A stretch of 64,000 nt of DNA from Cricetomys ansorgei (GCA_026225945.1 JAMJFZ010001797.1:1903501-1967500), one strand, 5' to 3'; positions 1-10,884 are shown, numbered from the stretch's first letter. The notes: generated by a model not told the origin, from the sequence alone. Program-made: numbers and translations.

Positions 1-579
1 TGTTTAAGCCGACAGTGGTGCTTCGTGTCTCTCTCCTTGTCATTTCACAGACTTGAAGAGTGAGAACCCCAAGGGGTGATGAAGGGTTAGGGCAAGAAGA
101 CAGGTTGGTGAGATGGGGCATCCGCAGGTCTCTTTGCACGCCTTCCTCACGTCACCCGTTGGGGTTCCCACGCCTCGTTACAGAAAGCGGAGCCACTCAC
201 GAGACGCACGCCACCGTCTGAAGAAGCCTCTTTTGATGCTCCAGCCGCTCAGCACCTGCTGGTTCACAGAGTCCCGCAGTGGGTCTGCTGGCATGAAGCT
301 GCAGCAGGCTGAGAGGCCCTCAGAAAACCTGAAGACAGGTGACAGTTTCAAGGGAGCTGCTAGTCCAAGAGACCCAAGAGAGGAATCCAGAAGAAAACAG
401 ATGGAGGTGACTAGACCAGGCGCATCCAGCAAATCGCAAATCAGCCAGTTCTGTGTTTATTGTGTTCCACGAATGGAATGCTGAAGGGAGAGGTGATGTT
501 ACTGCTTTCAGATGAATCCATGTGAAGCTCTAGTACTTGTACTTTGAGGGGCAAAGAACCAAATGCACTGATTGTTGTT
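1..579. other. unique sequence, no gene seen
   Basis: Mixed-composition sequence with a 123-codon open frame on the plus strand and an overlapping 84-codon frame on the minus strand. Neither shows a recognisable domain, signal peptide or plausible splice structure, and frames of this length are expected by chance. I see no repeat I can name. Confidence 0.5.
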
Positions 580-705
580 GCTTGTTTGTGTTTGAGACAG
601 AGTTTCACAATGGAGCCCCAGGCAACCTCAAACTTCAAGGTGTGATCCTCCAGCCTCCAGTTTCTGAGTGCTAGGGCCACAGATGCTCACCATTACACCT
701 GGCCC
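580..705 (-). repeat. B1 SINE (7SL-derived), diverged
   Basis: Read on the minus strand, this has the order of a B1 element: a start near the Pol III promoter region (the complement of the CACCTGGCCC end), then the central part, then the end next to a T-rich tract containing TTTGAGACAG on the plus strand. It is clearly diverged from a young B1. It directly abuts a B2 element on its high-coordinate side. Confidence 0.75.
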
Positions 706-717
706 AAAGGCACTTTT

Positions 718-903
718 AACAGGATTTATGCGTGTGGATGCCAGCCTGTATGTCTGCATGTGTTCCATATGCATGCGCCTGCGAAGGCCAGAAGAGGGCA
801 TTGGATCCCCTGGAACTGGAGTTACAGTTGCAAGTCACCACGGTGGTGCTGGAAACCAAAAGCAGCAAGTGCTCTTAACCGCTGAGCCGTGTCTCCATCC
901 CTA
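718..903 (-). repeat. B2-type SINE
   Basis: The plus strand shows the reverse complement of a B2: GGCCAGAAGAGGGCATTGGA, then CCCTGGAACTGGAGTTACAG, then GTGCTGG, and at the 3' side CTCTTAACCGCTGAGCCGT followed by a TCTCCA remnant. The tRNA-derived head is therefore at the high coordinate. The A-rich tail has decayed. Confidence 0.85.
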
Positions 904-2333
904 GCTCAGATGTTTTTGTCTCTCGTTTTCAAAAGAACCTGTCCACCTGCTGCGGGTAATGGAGAATGCAGCATCAGATTAGATAAGCCTGAATAAATCC
1001 AGGGAGGTCTTGGCTTTCCGATGTGGAGTCCCCAGTCAGTGGTCAGCTGTCCCCGTTGCTGTGGGCTTGATGCACGACAGCTCAGCATGATGGGAGCCCA
1101 CAGGGAAGGAGTGGACAGGGAACAGAGAGACCGTTGTGCAGCAGGGCAGTCTCTGAGTGGGAAAGCAGACAAAGCCCAAAGAGGTAATTGTGTCCACTGA
1201 CATCTTATACCTCCTTTGCATAGCATTTGTGTGATCTAGAGCTTCGCCTGAAGGGTGCTTTCTTGCCGCTGTGATAGATAAGCCTCTTTGGATTAATCCT
1301 TAAAGGAGTAGACAAGGTGTGTACTTGCTCTTTGCCACCGATCCTCCAGCTAGATAGTAATCCCCTCACTGTGGTGGAAGTTTAGTTATGTATACAATGT
1401 TTTATGCACTGTTGGACAAGGGGCTAGCCTAGGCCTTGGCGTTCTGCGTTGTTTGCAGGTGTTGGATTTCTGTGGGGGACCTTTGATTACTTATGTGCGT
1501 CAGAGGAGTTCTGAATCGATAAAAACACCTGAGCTCAGATGCTCAGGGTTCCACTGTCCAGGATGGTGTTGGCCAGGGTGGTGGTTCCCTCTGCTGAGGT
1601 CTGCAAGCATCGGTACCTACGAAGAAGCCTCTTTGTCGCTCTTGGTGAGGCCCCTCAGCAGCACACTACTACACATCACCTGCTAGGTGGTCCAGATATT
1701 TACCTAGAGCCCGAGACACAATTCGGATCCTATGTGATCATAGCTCTCCGGCTTCAGTTCTTGGTTTTACAGGCTGCTGATTCTGAAGGATGGGAATATG
1801 TCTCCAATGACCTTTAAGCCTGCTAATATCCTACTGGCTACCCAATACTTCTCTCTGCCAAGTCACGAGACGGGCAATTTCACTTGGGAATAAAGGAAAA
1901 GAATGTCTCATTTAGTCTCAGACTGTGGCCCTGTGGGGTCCCAGAGTGATCAGTTACACTGACCAACCTTGCCATGGCCTGGGATCTGTCTCTGATGTCT
2001 TTTAGATAGGATTCATGACAAACAACTTCAAGATTCTCCAACTGGGCCAAAACCCTTTGACATGAAAACAGCCTATTTTAAAGTCACCTTAGCTGTAAAG
2101 TTGATATTCCATCATCGTTCTCAGAACAGAAAGCAAAGACCTTATAGTAAACACAAATAACTAAAACAGATTCTAAAATATAAAAGGAAAACTACTCTAT
2201 TACGCCTGTGGTTTGCTGTGAATCTTTAAAGTTATTTGTTATGAAGTCTTGGGTGGCAGCAGGGTTTACTGAAATAACAGGACGCTGGTGCTGGGGGCTT
2301 ACGCGGATTGCTATTACTCGGCTTCGAGATTCA
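904..2333. other. unique sequence, no gene seen
   Basis: No recognisable exon, RNA gene or repeat. Open frames of 61-106 codons occur on both strands and overlap each other, and none shows family features. Confidence 0.45.
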
Positions 2334-2465
2334 GGTGCTGGGAAGATGACTCAGTGGGTGAAAGCACGTGGCACACGAGTGTGAGGACCTGAGTTCGAAC
2401 CCACAGAGTCCACGCAATGCCAGGCTTGGCATCGCTCAGATGCAGGCCATCGCTGAGGCAAAGCA
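2334..2465 (+). repeat. tRNA-derived SINE fragment, B4/B3-like 5' part
   Basis: The start GGTGCTGGGAAGATGACTCA resembles the conserved tRNA-like head of rodent SINEs. It is followed by a B-box-like GAGTTCGAACCC and then AATGCCAGGC, which resembles the start of the B1-like half of B4 elements. The element then fades out. Subfamily uncertain. Confidence 0.6.
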
Positions 2466-3390
2466 ACGGAGTTTGAGTGTCGACCGTGGGCTAGCTAATC
2501 CAGCTTGCTACGTCTTCTGAATTGGAGTCTGATGGACTCCAATGGAGTCTAAGTCCTCTTAGAAAATATGTAGTGGGCAAAATAACTCAGCAGCTCTGTC
2601 CTATACAGCTGAGAATGAACCACGCTTCATGCAGTGAGAAGTGATGTTTCTCTTCCTGGCTTTTTAAGTCGACATTTTAAATGTCTTATATGTTTTGCTG
2701 AGGAGAGTTTCTCTCAACTTGCCAGCGAGATAAGGAGAGGATCCTATGACCTTCTGCTAAGGGCGCTCCCCACCGTGGGAGTTGAGGCTGATCTAACTCC
2801 CGGAGAAGGCAGCCTGGCTGGGCATTTTCTTGGGTTTGATTGGAGCACCATCACTTAACATGTCTCTAAATATAGATGCCTGAGCAGGTCACCCTGCAGC
2901 TGATGAATTCCTTGCGGTGTGCAGTATTAATTTGACGTCTAGTTTAACCACTGTGTTTTGGGGTTCTCTTTTTCTTGAGCGACAGTGTGGACTACATTTT
3001 CTCACATCTTTTACATTCTCTTTCCTGCTGCTAAGACCTTCGTTAATGGGTCATCTGAAACGGCGGACTCGTCAGTATCTGTGATATTTTACATCTATTT
3101 ATATGATAATCACACTTTTAACATTTTTGAGTTATGCTTTTGACAGTTCGTGTAGACTTACGATAAAGACTAAGCAAAACTGCTGAATTACTTGCCTTGA
3201 TGTGCCCAGGTGATTTACTGTGGTGACTTGACACACTGACGCTGTCAGTCATTTGAAAAACAGGACGGTGCTTCTCTTTTCCAGTCAGAACTTTTACATG
3301 TTACTTTAATGTTTTAGAATCATGCCCCCAATTCATTTTATCATGTGGTTATTTATTTATATGCACTGGGTGCGTATTTGTGTGAATGCT
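2466..3390. other. unique sequence, no gene seen
   Basis: AT-rich towards 2,950-3,350. No exon, repeat family or RNA gene recognised. Confidence 0.45.
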
Positions 3391-4170
3391 CATGTGTGAG
3401 TGTGGGTGTGCATGTGCATGCACATGTGTGAGTGTGGGGGGCATGCACATGTGTGTGGGAGTGTGGGGGCATGCACATGTGTGTGGGAGTGTGGGGGGCA
3501 TGCACATGTGTGTGGGAGTGTGGGGGCATGCACATGTGTGTGGGAGTGTGGGGGCATGCACATGTGTGTGGGAGTGTGCGTGTGCATGCACATGTGTGTG
3601 GGAGTGTGCGTGTGCATGCACATGTGTGTGGGAGTGTGCGTGTGCATGCACATGTGTGTGGGAGTGTGGGGGGCATGCACATGTGTGTGTAAGTGTGCGT
3701 GTGCATGCACATGTGTGTGGGAGTGTGGGGGCATGCACATGTGTGTGGGAGTGTGGGGGCATGCACATGTGTGTGGGAGTGTGGGGGCATGCACATGTGT
3801 GTGGGAGTGTGGGGCATGCACATGTGTGTGGGAGTGTGCGTGTGCATGCACATGTGTGTGGGAGTGTGCGTGTGCATGCACATGTGTGTGGGAGTGTGGG
3901 GGGCATGCACATGTGTGTGTAAGTGTGCGTGTGCATGCACATGTGTGTGGGAGTGTGGGGGGCATGCACATGTGTGTGGGAGTGTGCGTGTGCATGCACA
4001 TGTGTGTGGGAGTGTGGGGGACATGCACATGTGTGTGTAAGTGTGCGTGTGCATGCACATGTGTGTGTGAGTGTGGGGGGCATGCACATGTGTGTGGGAG
4101 TGTGCGTGTGCAAGCACATGTGTGTGGGAGTATGGGTGGGCATGCACATGTGTGTGTGTGTGTGAGACAG
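3391..4170. repeat. TG-rich minisatellite, 26 copies of a 26-30 bp unit
   Basis: The core CATGCACATGTGTG starts at 3416, 3442, 3470, 3499, 3527, 3555, 3585 and so on to 4141, giving 26 starts; one core, at 4111, is mutated to CAAGCACATG. Spacing is 26-30 bases. Units end either in a run of 4-6 G or in CGTGTG, and a third variant carries TGTAAG instead of GGGAG. Because many units are 30 bp and none contains a stop, frames of 260-284 codons are open on both strands. These are artefacts, not genes. The array ends in a TG/GA tract that runs into an ID/B4-like SINE head. Confidence 0.95.
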
Positions 4171-4181
4171 AGAGACAGAGA

Positions 4182-4246
4182 GACTGGGATTGAAACTAGG
4201 GCTTCACGCATGATAGGCCCTACCATTGAGCCATATTTTCAATCCA
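4182..4246 (-). repeat. ID/B4-type SINE head
   Basis: The plus strand reads GGGATTGAAACTAGGGCTTC and then CATGATAGGCCCTACCATTG before GAGCCATATT. This is the reverse complement of the tRNA-like head of ID and B4 elements. The neighbouring TG/GA tract and minisatellite occupy the position of its A/C-rich tail, so the array probably grew from that tail. Confidence 0.7.
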
Positions 4247-5152
4247 AAGCATAAAATCCTTGAAAATCATGTATTAATCATTGTATCACATTTTGGCAAA
4301 CATACACACAGACACACCTAAGTTAAGGTTATGTAAATTTTCACCTGTCTCTGAGGTTTTAAGTGTACAAATGTGAAAGTTCTAAATTGGTCCATCACAG
4401 TGGATTTCTGAAGGTTATTGAAAGTAAGCAAGTGTTTTATTGGCAATGCCCATCAGCGAGTGCACTGAGTGTTGTTTTATTCGATCTTGTGTGTCCACAG
4501 ATGGGTGTCATTATTGATCCTTGTTTTGGAAAGGATTTTGTTGGTAATGCCACTCAGCGGGCTCACTGGAAGTGTCTCATATCATTCGATAGACATGTGA
4601 TCATTTACGTTCCTGTCACCGATAACAAGATCTGGAGCAGATCCAGGGTTTGGCTCCCCTGGGTCTGTCCACCGTGAAGCCTCGGCACTACCCCTTGGCA
4701 GCGGGGTTCAGGACACCTCCCCTCGAAGGAACCTAAGCCTGTGATGCACAAGCCCCTAGTAAAACATGCTGTATGCGACGCGCGTGTGTAATCTGTCAGA
4801 TCCTCCCCAGGGCTTTAGATCGTCTCCGGAATGTCCACAGCTATTCTATATTGTGTGTGTGGAAATGACAAGAATGTTCATCATTCAGTACAGTTGCAAC
4901 GTTTGTCAACGCTTTAAGCACAAGGTTGATTGGATCTGTGGTTACACAGCCTGAATAGAGGGAGGGTTGTCTGTCCGTGGTGAGATGAGGATTGGAGGGA
5001 GGTAACCCTCTCTCTGGCAGAGTGGTGGGGGGCAGTCTGTACCTTCTGCACTGTATTCGCAGTGCGACGCACAGGCAGGTGGGCACAGCTCCAAGGGCGA
5101 CTCTTCTAAGCATCCCTAAGCCTCTCACGGTTTAGAGCCTGTCGTCCTAGAT
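4247..5152. other. unique sequence, no gene seen
   Basis: Contains a 104-codon plus-strand frame (4363-4677) with no recognisable motif and overlapping short frames on the other strand. No repeat recognised. Confidence 0.45.
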
Positions 5153-5379
5153 CAGTGGTTCTCAACCTGTGGGTCACGACCGCCTAGGAGGTGACCGGTT
5201 CACAGGGGTTGCCTGAAATCACCTACATATCAGAGAGTTACATTATGGCTCATAAAAGTAGCAACATTACAGTTATGAAGTAGCAATGCAAAAAGTTTTT
5301 TGGTTGGGGGTCACCACAGCATGAGGAACTGTGTTGAAGGGATTTAATTGGGAAGCACTGTGAAGGTTGAGAATCACTG
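5153..5379 (+). mobile_element. URR1-type hAT (Charlie-like) non-autonomous DNA transposon
   Basis: Starts CAGTGGTTCTCAACCT and ends AGGTTGAGAATCACTG, which are near-perfect terminal inverted repeats. The interior contains GTAGCAACATTACAGTTATG and the GGTTGGGGGTCACCACAGCA block typical of rodent URR1. The flanks TCCTAGAT and CTCTAGAG are a decayed 8-bp target-site duplication around a CTAGA core, as expected for this hAT group. It has no coding capacity. A second, more decayed copy lies near 59.3 kb. Confidence 0.9.
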
Positions 5380-5454
5380 CTCTAGAGAATCTGGATCATC
5401 TTGTGATGCAGAGCACAGGTCTCTTTGTAATCTTTAAAAATACCTCTGTCTATC

Positions 5455-5510
5455 TACGTATGTTTATATATGTACACATGCACACATATACGGATATATG
5501 TAGATAATAG
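5455..5510. repeat. TA/CA-rich low-complexity tract
   Basis: Alternating TATA, ACAT and GTAT steps form a degenerate dinucleotide tract immediately before a B2 tail, so it is probably the expanded and decayed tail of that SINE. Confidence 0.6.
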
Positions 5511-5693
5511 CATTTTATGTAAATGTACTGTATGTGTGCCTGGTGATCTTGGAGGCCAGAAGAGGGGGCGTTAGACGCCCTGCAACTGAAGTTATGATGG
5601 TTGTGAGCCGCCACGTGGGTGCTGGGAATTGAACCCGGGTCCTCTGCAAGAGCAGCCAGTGCTTTTTAACCACTGAGTCGTCTCCCCAGCTCC
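5511..5693 (-). repeat. B2-type SINE
   Basis: The plus strand shows GGAGGCCAGAAGAGGGGGCG, GTGAGCCGCCACGTGGGTGC, TGGGAATTGAACCCGGGTCC, then AGAGCAGCCAGTGCTTTTTA and a CCCCAGCTCC end. This is the reverse complement of a complete B2 body and head. Confidence 0.9.
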
Positions 5694-6533
5694 CAGCACA
5701 AGTCTCTTAGCCACTAACATCAGCTTCAAAGGGGTCACACGACTTCCCAGCAGAGATGCACTGGCTCCAAACACTTGCTGTGCGTTTGACGCAAACATAC
5801 CTAATATCAGAGAATTCTGAAAAGCCAAGGAAATCCAGCTTAGGCGTTTCCGTCAGCGTCTGGCGAAACCCCCAAACCAACCAACCAGCCAGCCAACCGA
5901 ATCCTCAGAAACTATCGTGAGGTCAGAGTGCTTTAGGAAAGCCGGAAAAATATCCCCATCATCAGACGGCGGGATTCGAGCCTGATACATCAGTACAGAC
6001 ATTTGCAGCGGCTCACTTGTCTAGAATTAAGATGCAGACACCTGTCATTCACTGAGTCAAAGGAGAAAGGGGTGCAAGCACAGGTGGCCAGGCGAGCACA
6101 CCGGTGCCTGAATCGGCTAGTTAGACGTCATTTGCTGGAGAATCGGTCCAAACACAAATGGAGGTGATGGTCCTTTTCCTCTTTTGTGCTCCTTCCCCTC
6201 CCAACGTGCTCTTAGGGAATTTGTGTCACAACAGTAGCTGGTTTGTAATTACCTTTTCAAAAGTGTCAATAAGCTTTTATGCTCTCTTGTGTCGGTCTAA
6301 TTCCAAATCACTTACTGTAGAAATCTCACTTGGAAGTTAGGCCTAATTGGATTATCTAGAAGGAAAAATATGTAAAAAGATGAAAACCTCTAGCAGCTCC
6401 CTCCTCGAGAAGCCACAGCCGTCTTAAGGCACACCGCGTTGCCAACTCCTTTAGGTGTCTGGCCAAGGAGAGCATATACTTATTTCAAGATCTCAGATTG
6501 TGTACTTGATTTACTCGTTCATTTTCAGTTCTA
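5694..6533. other. unique sequence, no gene seen
   Basis: A short degenerate CCAA/CCAG tract lies at about 5870-5900. Otherwise nothing is recognised. Short frames only. Confidence 0.45.
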
Positions 6534-6589
6534 AGGCCTTCTGCATGCAAAGCAAGTGCTCTGCCATTGAGTTCCATCTCCAGGCTCCT
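6534..6589 (-). repeat. ID-like SINE head fragment
   Basis: The plus strand GCATGCAAAGCAAGTGCTCT followed by GCCATTGAGTTCCATCTCCA is the reverse complement of the ID/B4 tRNA-like head. Only this part remains. Confidence 0.6.
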
Positions 6590-6612
6590 AGGCATCCGTT
6601 TTAAGGTTGTTT

Positions 6613-6822
6613 GGGGCTGGCGAGATGGCCCCGCAGTTCAGGGAATTGGTTGCTCTTGTAGAGGACCCAGGTTTGGTTCCTAGCACCCACGCTGTGGCCC
6701 AACACCATCTGCAAATCCAGTTCCAGGGGATCTGCTGCCCTCTTTTGGCTTCTGCAGGCACTGCACGCATGCGTGCGGTGCATATGCACACACTTACAGA
6801 TATAAAATAATTTTTTATAAAG
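6613..6822 (+). repeat. B2-type SINE
   Basis: Begins GGGGCTGGCGAGATGGCC, then TTGCTCTTGTAGAGGACCCA, CCTAGCACCCAC, CCAGTTCCAGGGGATCTG, and ends in a CACACTTACAGATATAAAAT tail. The full head-to-tail order is present. Confidence 0.9.
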
Positions 6823-7370
6823 AATCACATCTCCTCAACCCATAACTTTGAAGAGAGTGTGCCTTCTGTTTCAGACAAGGAGCCTTGCTGTGGACAGAAT
6901 GCCAGCGCTGTGTCAGAAGCACACACCGAGGCCCTGGAGCCCACTGTGCTCTTGTTCTAAGGCAAAATAAGAATGAGAACTACTTTTGGCAGGCAATTAG
7001 GTCTTGAAAGTAGATCCCACAGGAACTGGATTTGAAAGAGGGATCTTTGAGGACTGTGTAGCTCTAGTCTCACCAGTGAGGATACAGGAGCTCGGTAGTG
7101 TGCAGCCCAGAAGAGAGCCCTCTGTGGACTCAGGTCCCACCCCTCAGATCTGAGCCCTAAGCTGCTTTTGTTTCTATGTAGCAGCCTATGGCACGCCACT
7201 GTGACAGCTCGAACTGAGGCAGACTCCCCCGCCCCCGCTTCTGATTATAAAAATGCTCACCATGAAAAAAAAAACTTCATATAACAGAATATCTATAAAG
7301 AAAAATAGGAAAAATAATTTTTAAAAAATCACCCAGAGAAACTATACCCTTTTCTGGCAGCCTTGGACAG
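6823..7370. other. unique sequence, no gene seen
   Basis: The last 150 bases are A-rich. No exon or named repeat recognised. Confidence 0.4.
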
Positions 7371-7406
<36 letters not shown>

Positions 7407-7423
7407 ACACACACACAACACAC
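7371..7423. repeat. (CT)n-(CA)n microsatellite
   Basis: An uninterrupted CT run of about 16 dinucleotides is followed by TTT and then a CA run. It lies next to A-rich sequence. Confidence 0.95.
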
Positions 7424-7479
7424 TTTAATAAAAATAAATCAATGAAGACTAAACACAAGTTCGTATATAGAACATGCAG

Positions 7480-7680
7480 AAAATTCCTGCAAACCAAGAA
7501 GAAAATGCAGACGAGGTTTCCAATACTGGCAAAGACACAAGCAGGGCGATTCCCAGGAAAAAAAAGGATCTAAACGGTTGACGAATGTGCTCAACCTCAT
7601 TACTCTCCACAAAAATTCAAATCTGAGCAACACAGATATTACTCCACACTGCAATAGTGAAATATACAAATACTATTTCC
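7480..7680 (+). repeat. old L1 remnant (ORF2 3' region)
   Basis: The stretch GTGCTCAACCTCATTACTCT followed by ATTCAAATCTGAGCAACACA and then GATATTACTCCACAC resembles the conserved L1 ORF2 3' segment encoding the end of the reverse-transcriptase protein, with many substitutions. No open frame survives. It is an ancient mammalian L1 copy. Confidence 0.6.
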
Positions 7681-8423
7681 TCACGAAAGCAAGAAATATT
7701 TCAGTCCTGTGAAATGGTTATCTCTGGGGAGAAACGCAATCAAGTCCAGCAAGGCCACTTGATTCCAAACAGTCCGTTAATGTCTGCTTGCTGATGCGTC
7801 ACCAGAATGAGCTGTCTGCTGGCTTCTGTTAACAGCCAGACAACAAACATTACAGCTTCCAGAGGCACAAACACAGTTGCCGGAGGAGAGAGCTAGGACC
7901 TAGAAAGTATTTCCAGTCCATCTTGTTGCTCCCCACTAGACTGGGCAGGGGTTGTTGCAATTCTCAGCATCTGAACGTATTTGTTCAACTGATAAGTCCC
8001 TCTGGGGTGGCTGCTGTATTAGTAGAACGCAGAAGGGACACGCAGGTGTCAGAAGCCTGTCTCTCCCATGTTCCCCTCGGCCCGACTGCAGACATTTGTT
8101 CATCTCACAGGTATGGCGATTTCAGTTTCTCTGCTGTGCTGGCTCAGAAGCCAGTGACTTCAGTGTGATTTAATAACCTTGTTCTTGCTATGGCTTAAAC
8201 AGAAAATAAGCAGAGAGTGCTATTGTCTTACCCATACCTGTTTGCACTGTGTCAACCGAAAGGGTAAAAGAGACCCCAGGAAAGCATCAGCCTACATGGG
8301 TGGGTGGAAACGCTGCAGGTGGGATTCTGGAGAAAGCTGTCACACGTGATGAGCACAGAGCGAAAGGAAGACTATGGCAGCAAAGAACAAAACCGTAGGA
8401 CAAGCCGAGTTTTGGAGATAACC
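7681..8423. other. unique sequence, no gene seen
   Basis: No exon, RNA gene or named repeat recognised. Overlapping frames of 73-81 codons lie at about 7923-8173 and carry no motif. Confidence 0.4.
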
Positions 8424-8788
8424 CTCCGTGGTGGCTAACCTTGGCTGTCTGCTTGACACACCTGGAAAGGGGCAGCCTGCGTCGAAGCCTCGCCTCAGTC
8501 AGACTGGCCTGTGGCATGCCTGTGTGGGCACTGATGTTTGGTGTCGGAGGGTTCAGCCCACTGTGGGCAGTGCTGTCCCTAGGCAGGCGAAGAAAGGTAG
8601 CTGAGCACGTGAGCCCGGGAGGGCAGCCGTAAGCAGCGTTCTCTCTGGCTTCGGCTTCAAGCCCCCTTACCTTGAATTCCTGCCCTGGCTTCCCTCAGTG
8701 ATGGACCTTTTAAGTGAAATAACACCTTTCCTCCCTGACTTGCTTTTGATCATGGTGTTTATCGCAGCTGCAGAAAAGCAAACTAGAA
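8424..8788 (+). mobile_element. rodent LTR (MaLR-like), solo and diverged
   Basis: The order matches a common rodent LTR: a GGCTAACCTTGGCTGTCTGC start, GCTTGACACACCTGGAAA, TTCAGCCCACTGTGGGCAGT, a GTAAGCAGCGTTCTCTCTGG block, TTCCTGCCCTGGCTTCCCTC, a decayed polyadenylation region, then GATCATGGTGTTTATCGCAG near the end. A truncated copy of the same family is at about 61.2 kb and shares the GCCCACTGTGGG core, so the two support each other. Exact family name not certain. Confidence 0.7.
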
Positions 8789-9425
8789 TGCTCTCCAAAT
8801 ATGTCAGTGTGAGAAAACAGAGATGGACGATTCTGAATCTAAAAACTGTTGGAGTCACTAGACTGGAAATAGAATCCACAGACAGTACAGGCAGAGAGCG
8901 GATGAAGGGCAAACTCTGTCCTGTCCATCCCTCTCCCCCTCCCCCCACCTCAGGACTGCACACCAGGCTTCTGCTTGGGTAGCCAGGGACGGTCCTCAGA
9001 TGGCTGGGGTCTCTGCAAGCTTCCCCAGAGCCAGCTGGTGTCTGTTCCTACACTCAAATGTGTTGTGTTTTCACCTTTAAGATGTCTTTCTCCATGTGAA
9101 TAGGCCCAGCGTCACGTTCCCAATGCGAGAAGCGTCTCAGACCAAATCAAATTTTAAACCCAGCAGGGCAAACGCTAAATCCTGCAGCTTCATACTCTAA
9201 TGGAAACTTTCAGGTTCCAAAGCTTGGTCGGCCCTGCTCCACCGGCTTAGCCACCGACACACCAGCTTATTAAACACCATCACAGAATCAATCTTTGGAG
9301 CTCAAGTTCATATTTCCCACCCATTTAAGCAGTTTCAAGTTCTTATGTCTTACAGTTAACATTACTAAATTTCTGTTTTTATTTTAAGCAAAGTGAAAAA
9401 TGTATTCCATTATATGTGATTTCGA
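8789..9425. other. unique sequence, no gene seen
   Basis: No exon or repeat recognised. A short frame at 8698-8982 runs out of the LTR and is not credible as a gene. Confidence 0.4.
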
Positions 9426-10206
9426 GTGTATACATGTTCCTGTGTGCCTATGTGTGTGTCTGTGTGTGTGTGTGTGCCTGTGAGTGCCTGTGTTGTGTAT
9501 CTGTGTATGTGTGTGTGTGCCTGTGAGTGCCTGTGTGTATGCCTGTGTGTGTGTGTGTGTTGTGTGTGTGTCTGTGTGTGTGTGTGTGCCTGTGTATAGT
9601 GTACCTGTGCATGCCTGTGTGTGTACCTATATGTGTGTGTTGTGTGAGCCTGTGTATGTGTGTGTGTGTGTGTGTGTGTGTACCTGTGTATGTGCGTGTG
9701 TATGTGTGTATGTGTGTGTTGTGTGTGTGTGTGTGTGTGCCTGTGTATATGTGTACCTATGCATGCCTGTGTGTGTACCTATATGTGTGTGTTGTGTGAG
9801 CCTGTGTATGTGTGTGTATGTACCTGTGTATGTGCATGTGTGCCTGTGTGCCTGTGTGTGTGTGTGCCTGTGTATGTGTGTACCTGCGCATGTGTGTGTG
9901 TCCCTGTATGTGTGTGTTGTGTGTGTGCCTCTCTGTGTGTGTGCCTGTGTATATGTGTACCTATGCATGCCTGTGTGTGTACCTGTATGTGTGTGTTGTG
10001 TGAGCCTGTGTATGTGCGTGTGTATGTACCTGTGTATGTGCATGTGTGCCTGTGTGCCTGTGTGTGTGTGTGCCTGTGTATGTGTGTACCTGCGCATGCC
10101 TGTGTGTGTCCCTGTATGTGTGTGTTGTGTGTGTGCCTGTGTATGTGTGTGTGCCTGTGTGTTCCTGTGCCTGTGTGTGTGTACACACGCGCGCGTGTGC
10201 ACACGC
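9426..10206. repeat. TG-rich compound array with higher-order duplication
   Basis: Built of short TG runs separated by CCTGTGTATG, TACCTATGCATGCC and TTGTGTG spacers. A segment of about 205 bases starting at 9740 recurs from 9944 with few differences, and part of it also occurs near 9598. The region is almost free of stop codons on both strands, which produces frames of up to 420 codons whose translation is only Cys, Val, Met and Tyr runs or Thr and His runs. None is a gene. It occupies the tail position of the adjoining B4 SINE. Confidence 0.95.
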
Positions 10207-10214
10207 CTGTTTGG

Positions 10215-10502
10215 AGTGCTTGTACACGTGCATATGGAGGCAAGAGAACCACCTCCAGTGTCATCCCCAGAGACACCACCTTTGAGATGTGCTTCCCCAC
10301 TGGCCTGGAGCTCACCAATTAGGCTTCATTGGCTGAACAAACCTCTGGGGGCCTCCTGTCTTCAACTCCCCAGCTCTGGGATCACAAGCCTGGACCCACC
10401 ACACCCAGAATTTTCACACGGTGTGGTGTCTGGAGTCCAAACCCAGGGCCTCGTGCCCTCAAGCCCAGCCTTCACTGACGGAGCTGTCTCCCCGGCCCGT
10501 GT
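10215..10502 (-). repeat. B4 SINE, nearly full length
   Basis: The plus strand reads CCAGTGTCATCCCCAGAGAC, then CACTGGCCTGGAGCTCACCA, AATTAGGCTTCATTGGCTGA, then a B1-like middle (TCTGGGATCACAAGCCTGGA) and a tRNA-like head at CCCAGGGCCTCGTGCCCTCA. This is the reverse complement of a B4, with its tail merging into the TG-rich array. Confidence 0.85.
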
Positions 10503-10884
10503 GTGTCATGACTCTGAGGCCATGGCAGTCACACGGTTCCAGCTGTTTGCCAGGCTTGCTGCTGGCTTGCAGAAACATTCCCCGTCGTCCTCGTTTAGCG
10601 TTCTTGGTAAGCTCACGTGTAGCTCTGTTTTTTTCTCTGTATACCGTCAGGTCCCGTGTAAGTGGAGTTTGACTTCTTTTTTTACTTTTGATATCACCTT
10701 ACATCGCTGCCTCCTTGCCATGACTGGGATCTCCTGGCGATGTTAAAGAGAAATAATGATCATGTACAGGCCGCTTCTGAAGCACGGGGAGAAACGCTCA
10801 ACCCGGCAGCATGGGAAGTCATGACATTGCTGGGTTATGTTGTTCCAGCAACACGGCTGTCTCGAAGAATGCAGCTTCTATTTT
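10503..10884. other. unique sequence, no gene seen
   Basis: Nothing recognised. The long plus-strand frame entering from the TG array stops at 10746 and is an artefact of the array. Confidence 0.4.

Noticed and set aside
3391..4170. Regular repeats resembling a CRISPR array
   Set aside because: There are no unique spacers between repeats; the units are contiguous variants in a mammalian genome.
3349..4254. Open frames of 178-284 codons on both strands
   Set aside because: They are translations of a stop-free, roughly 30-bp tandem repeat (Cys, Val and Met runs, or His and Thr runs), open in several frames at once.
6613..6822. tRNA gene
   Set aside because: The A- and B-box-like text belongs to a B2 SINE head. 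The downstream sequence is the SINE body and tail, not a cloverleaf. The same holds for the other B2 copies.
9484..10746. 420-codon plus-strand open frame
   Set aside because: Two thirds is TG-array translation. The remainder runs through a B4 SINE in reverse and then random sequence. No domain or conserved start.
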